Source: Fictibacillus phosphorivorans
GTDB lineage: Bacteria; Bacillota; Bacilli; Bacillales; Fictibacillaceae
DNA: 64,000 nt
Reading direction: 5' to 3'
Assembly (NCBI RefSeq): GCF_007673525.1
Contig: NZ_VDZU01000001.1
Coordinates: forward strand, 496,001-560,000
Part shown: in pieces, positions 62,012 to 64,000 of the stretch
Numbering within the stretch: the first letter of the stretch is position 1
Layout of the letters: each line of letters begins with the position of its first letter
Notes under the pieces: model-generated
What the model was told of the DNA's origin: nothing
The model's input: only the letters and a program-made list of their open reading frames with translations
Databases searched by the model: none
Position numbers and translations under genes: made by a program

Positions 62012-62170
62012 GATGACTCATAGAAACATACGGAAGGCCCATAGAATGTGAACGACGACCCATAGAATATTGTTTGACTCAAAGAAACCCCATTAAGACT
62101 CATAGGATGTTCATGACGACCCATAGAAAGGCTATGATGACCCATAGAAGTCTCGTGACGACCCATAGAT
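62012..62170 (+). repeat. 21-nt periodic array, core GACCCATAGAA (8 units)
   Basis: CATAG (CAAAG in one) starts at 62019, 62040, 62061, 62080, 62101, 62122, 62143 and 62164: six intervals of 21 nt and one of 19 nt. The best units extend to GACGACCCATAGAA. On minus the core reads TTCTATGGGTCGTC, which loosely resembles TTTCAGGTGGTCA of the GGTG arrays. No tail was found. It lies after the C15-like gene's terminator. The remaining 170 nt to the next gene are AT-rich with nothing clear. Confidence 0.92.
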
Positions 62171-62343
62171 GATTTTCTGGTTCATTTTAGTAAATTAATG
62201 AAACCCTTTTAAACAAACCAACACTCGAAAAATTCAACATATGAAATTTTTTTTCGAAAAAAGTGATCTGATTTGACTACTTTTAACGTATATATTATAT
62301 TACTGTATTTATGGACTGGCTTTAACTAAAGAGGTGTTGCAAC

Positions 62344-63147
62344 ATGAATATCGTTAAAGTGTTAAAACAACTAGGTGACCGATTTCTCAAATTGAGGGTG
62401 TACGATTTATCGGCACAGATGGCTTATTATTTTTTAATGTCGGTCTTTCCATTTTTGCTCGTCATCTATTCGTTACTGACATATTTACCACTGAGAGAAG
62501 AAAATATACTAGAGCTAGTCCAGCCGTATGCGCCAGAGAGCACATACAATCTGATTGATAAGACATTATCCTATACCGTTATGAGACAAGAAGGAAACCT
62601 ATTGTCGTTTAGTTTGATCGTCACTTTGTGGCTTTCATCAATGGGTTTTCAAAGCATGAAGCGTATTATGAATGATGCTTATCAAGTGAGAAACGACGAG
62701 AACATGTTAAAACAGATTCTAGAAAGTCTATTGTTAACTGTTGGATTCATGATCGCTGTTCTGTTCTCCGTGTTTGTACCGTTGTTTGAAAAAATTCTGC
62801 GGGTTTATCTCGAAGGCATCTTTTCAAACCTAGCTTTTCAAAAGCTATGGATTATTATCCAGTGGGGAATAGGGACCGTATTTCTGCTGTTATTTTTTAT
62901 CATGCTCTATTCCTTTGCACCAAGCATTAAGCTTGGGTTTAAAAAAGTACTTCCAGGTGCGTTCTTTGCGACGATCGGCTGGCAGCTTGTTTCAATGGGG
63001 TTCGCTACGTACGTGAGTGGAAGCAACTATTCCGCGCTGTACGGGCAAGTTGCAGGTCTCGTCGTCTTGATGTTGTGGTTCTACCTGTCTGCGATGATCA
63101 TCATCCTAGGTGGATTGCTGAATACTGTGGTGTACCCAAGTAAATAA
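62344..63147 (+). CDS. YihY/BrkB-family membrane protein
   Basis: A 267-residue inner-membrane protein with six spans. Family blocks are YDLSAQMAYYFLMSVFPFLL (about 20-39), LWLSSMGFQSMKRIMNDAY (about 97-115), LYSFAPSIKLGFKKVLPGAFF (about 195-215) and YSALYGQVAGLVVLMLWFYL (about 230-250). Proteins of this family were once misannotated as ribonuclease BN; their function is not settled. AAGAGGTG precedes the ATG. It stands alone, with a terminator after it. Confidence 0.9.
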   Translation: MNIVKVLKQLGDRFLKLRVYDLSAQMAYYFLMSVFPFLLVIYSLLTYLPLREENILELVQPYAPESTYNLIDKTLSYTVMRQEGNLLSFSLIVTLWLSSMGFQSMKRIMNDAYQVRNDENMLKQILESLLLTVGFMIAVLFSVFVPLFEKILRVYLEGIFSNLAFQKLWIIIQWGIGTVFLLLFFIMLYSFAPSIKLGFKKVLPGAFFATIGWQLVSMGFATYVSGSNYSALYGQVAGLVVLMLWFYLSAMIIILGGLLNTVVYPSK

Positions 63148-63153
63148 TTAATA

Positions 63154-63186
63154 AAGGCTGACCTTTTGGAGGGTCAGTCTTTTTTC
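63154..63186 (+). terminator. Terminator of the YihY gene
   Basis: AAGGCTGACC pairs with GGTCAGTCTT, with T-run. Confidence 0.8.
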
Positions 63187-63260
63187 TTCTCCTTTAAACA
63201 ACTCTATCCATATACTATAATGGTAACCATCTAGCAGTTTTAAAAAAGTAGGTGAATGAC

Positions 63261-64000
63261 ATGAATATAACGATCAAGGATATAGCGAAGCTCGCAGGCG
63301 TTGCCAAAAGTACCGTTTCTCGTTATCTGAACGGCGGCAATGTTAGTGAAACAACGAAAGCGAAAATTCGAAAAGTCATCGAAGAAAACAATTATGAACC
63401 GAACTCATTCGCTCAAAGCTTAAAAGCGAAGAAAACAAATTTTATTGGTGTGATCGCTCCTACGTTGGATTCGTATGTAACGTCTACTGTATTGATGGCG
63501 ATTGATGAAGAGTTACGAAAGCGTGAATATACGACGCTCATCATCAGCACGAGCAAGCATGTAGATCGAGAAATCGAAAGCCTGATCAATCTGTCACGCC
63601 AAAAAGTTGACGGTATCATCCTTATTTCTACGGGTATTACAGATAAGCATTACCAAACTATACAGTCCATTCGTATTCCGGTACTCGTTGTTGCACAGGA
63701 AGTGGATGCGTTTAACTGCATCATAAATGACGATTATCAAGCTGGTTTTGCAATGGGACAATACATGGCAACTCAAGGCCATCGATCTATTGTCTATCTA
63801 GGCGTAACCGAAAGTGATGTCGCCGTTGGGCAGAAGCGTAAGCAGGGCGTTTTGGATGGACTTGCACAAGCAGGAATCACAGAGGTTCATACATACATCT
63901 CACAGTTCGATCTACATAACGCTTCTGAAGTTACAAAAAAAGCACTTGAAACTTCAACACCTACAGCAATCATTTGTGCAACAGATACGATCGCATTTGG
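63261..64000 (+). CDS. LacI-family transcriptional regulator (cut by window end)
   Basis: About 246 codons are visible and the frame is open at the edge. The helix-turn-helix is classic (ITIKDIAKLAGVAKSTVSRY, then TKAKIRKVIEENNYEPNSFA). The periplasmic-binding-like effector domain follows, with FIGVIAPTLDSYVTSTVLM, DGIILISTGI and GQYMATQGHRSIVYLG. Start ATG 63261 has AGGTGA before it. Relatives regulate sugar operons such as sucrose utilisation, and the target probably lies beyond the window end. Confidence 0.92.
   Translation, partial: MNITIKDIAKLAGVAKSTVSRYLNGGNVSETTKAKIRKVIEENNYEPNSFAQSLKAKKTNFIGVIAPTLDSYVTSTVLMAIDEELRKREYTTLIISTSKHVDREIESLINLSRQKVDGIILISTGITDKHYQTIQSIRIPVLVVAQEVDAFNCIINDDYQAGFAMGQYMATQGHRSIVYLGVTESDVAVGQKRKQGVLDGLAQAGITEVHTYISQFDLHNASEVTKKALETSTPTAIICATDTIAF

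Noticed and set aside
1..64000. tRNA, rRNA, riboswitch or intact insertion sequence
   Set aside because: I looked for cloverleaf-like, rRNA-like, T-box and transposase signals and saw none; a covariance-model search would be needed to exclude small RNAs.

Overview
The window looks like a chromosomal segment of a spore-forming Bacillaceae bacterium, possibly close to Fictibacillus or Bacillus. The evidence is a levansucrase/endolevanase pair of the Bacillus sacB-levB type, a YkoW-type MHYT-GGDEF-EAL protein, an RsbK/RsbM/RsbY-like stress module known from Bacillus cereus, Gram-positive Shine-Dalgarno sequences in front of most genes, and copies of a palindromic intergenic repeat common in Bacillaceae. 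The genus is an inference from remembered family similarity only. No rRNA, tRNA, CRISPR array or intact insertion sequence was seen.

Bases 1-5840 are a visibly AT-rich array of small immunity-type genes: DUF600/YezG-like, GAD-like/DUF1851, DUF6985, SMI1/KNR4, ankyrin and Imm6-like. Several are followed by their own similar terminators, and three decayed remnants lie among them. This is the usual tail of a polymorphic-toxin locus; the toxin would lie before base 1. From 5.8 to 10 kb there is a small membrane protein, a TrmB-like regulator, two unknown genes, deoD and an MFS exporter. From 10.5 to 18.2 kb there is a YesM/YesN-type two-component pair with an orphan sugar-binding lipoprotein, then sacB and levB. 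From 18.7 to 24.3 kb there are a few hypotheticals and a complete fixABCX electron-bifurcation operon. From 24.3 to 35 kb there are small membrane proteins, the cyclic-di-GMP enzyme, an RNPP-type HTH-TPR regulator, an ABC-transporter remnant, a tailspike-like orphan, a Nudix hydrolase and pssA. From 35 to 43.8 kb a catabolic cluster for glyceryl glycosides (RpiR regulator, PTS, GH38 mannosylglycerate hydrolase, GH13 phosphorylase, glycerate kinase) feeds glycerate and sugar phosphates into central metabolism. From 44 to 51 kb there are pxpA and the RsbK/RsbM/RsbY-like module. From 51.3 to 56 kb there is a four-carbon acid sugar (threonate/erythronate) operon with its DeoR regulator. From 56 to 64 kb there are a PAS kinase, a related stand-alone helical domain, a drug exporter, a secreted C15-like protein with its catalytic Cys replaced by Ser, a YihY protein, and a LacI regulator cut by the window end.

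The most unusual signal is not a gene. Nine intergenic regions each carry a tandem array whose short core (about 6-11 nt) recurs every 21 nt, with 10-15 nt of unrelated sequence between cores. All intervals agree to the nucleotide except one of 19 nt. The core differs from array to array but is kept within an array. Six arrays, with two different cores, end in the same tail of roughly 36 nt, which holds an ACGTGT/ACACGT inverted repeat and the block ACACGTACCGTAAAA. Stop codons interrupt several arrays, so they are not simply coding. I know of no named element matching this description, but I could not search.
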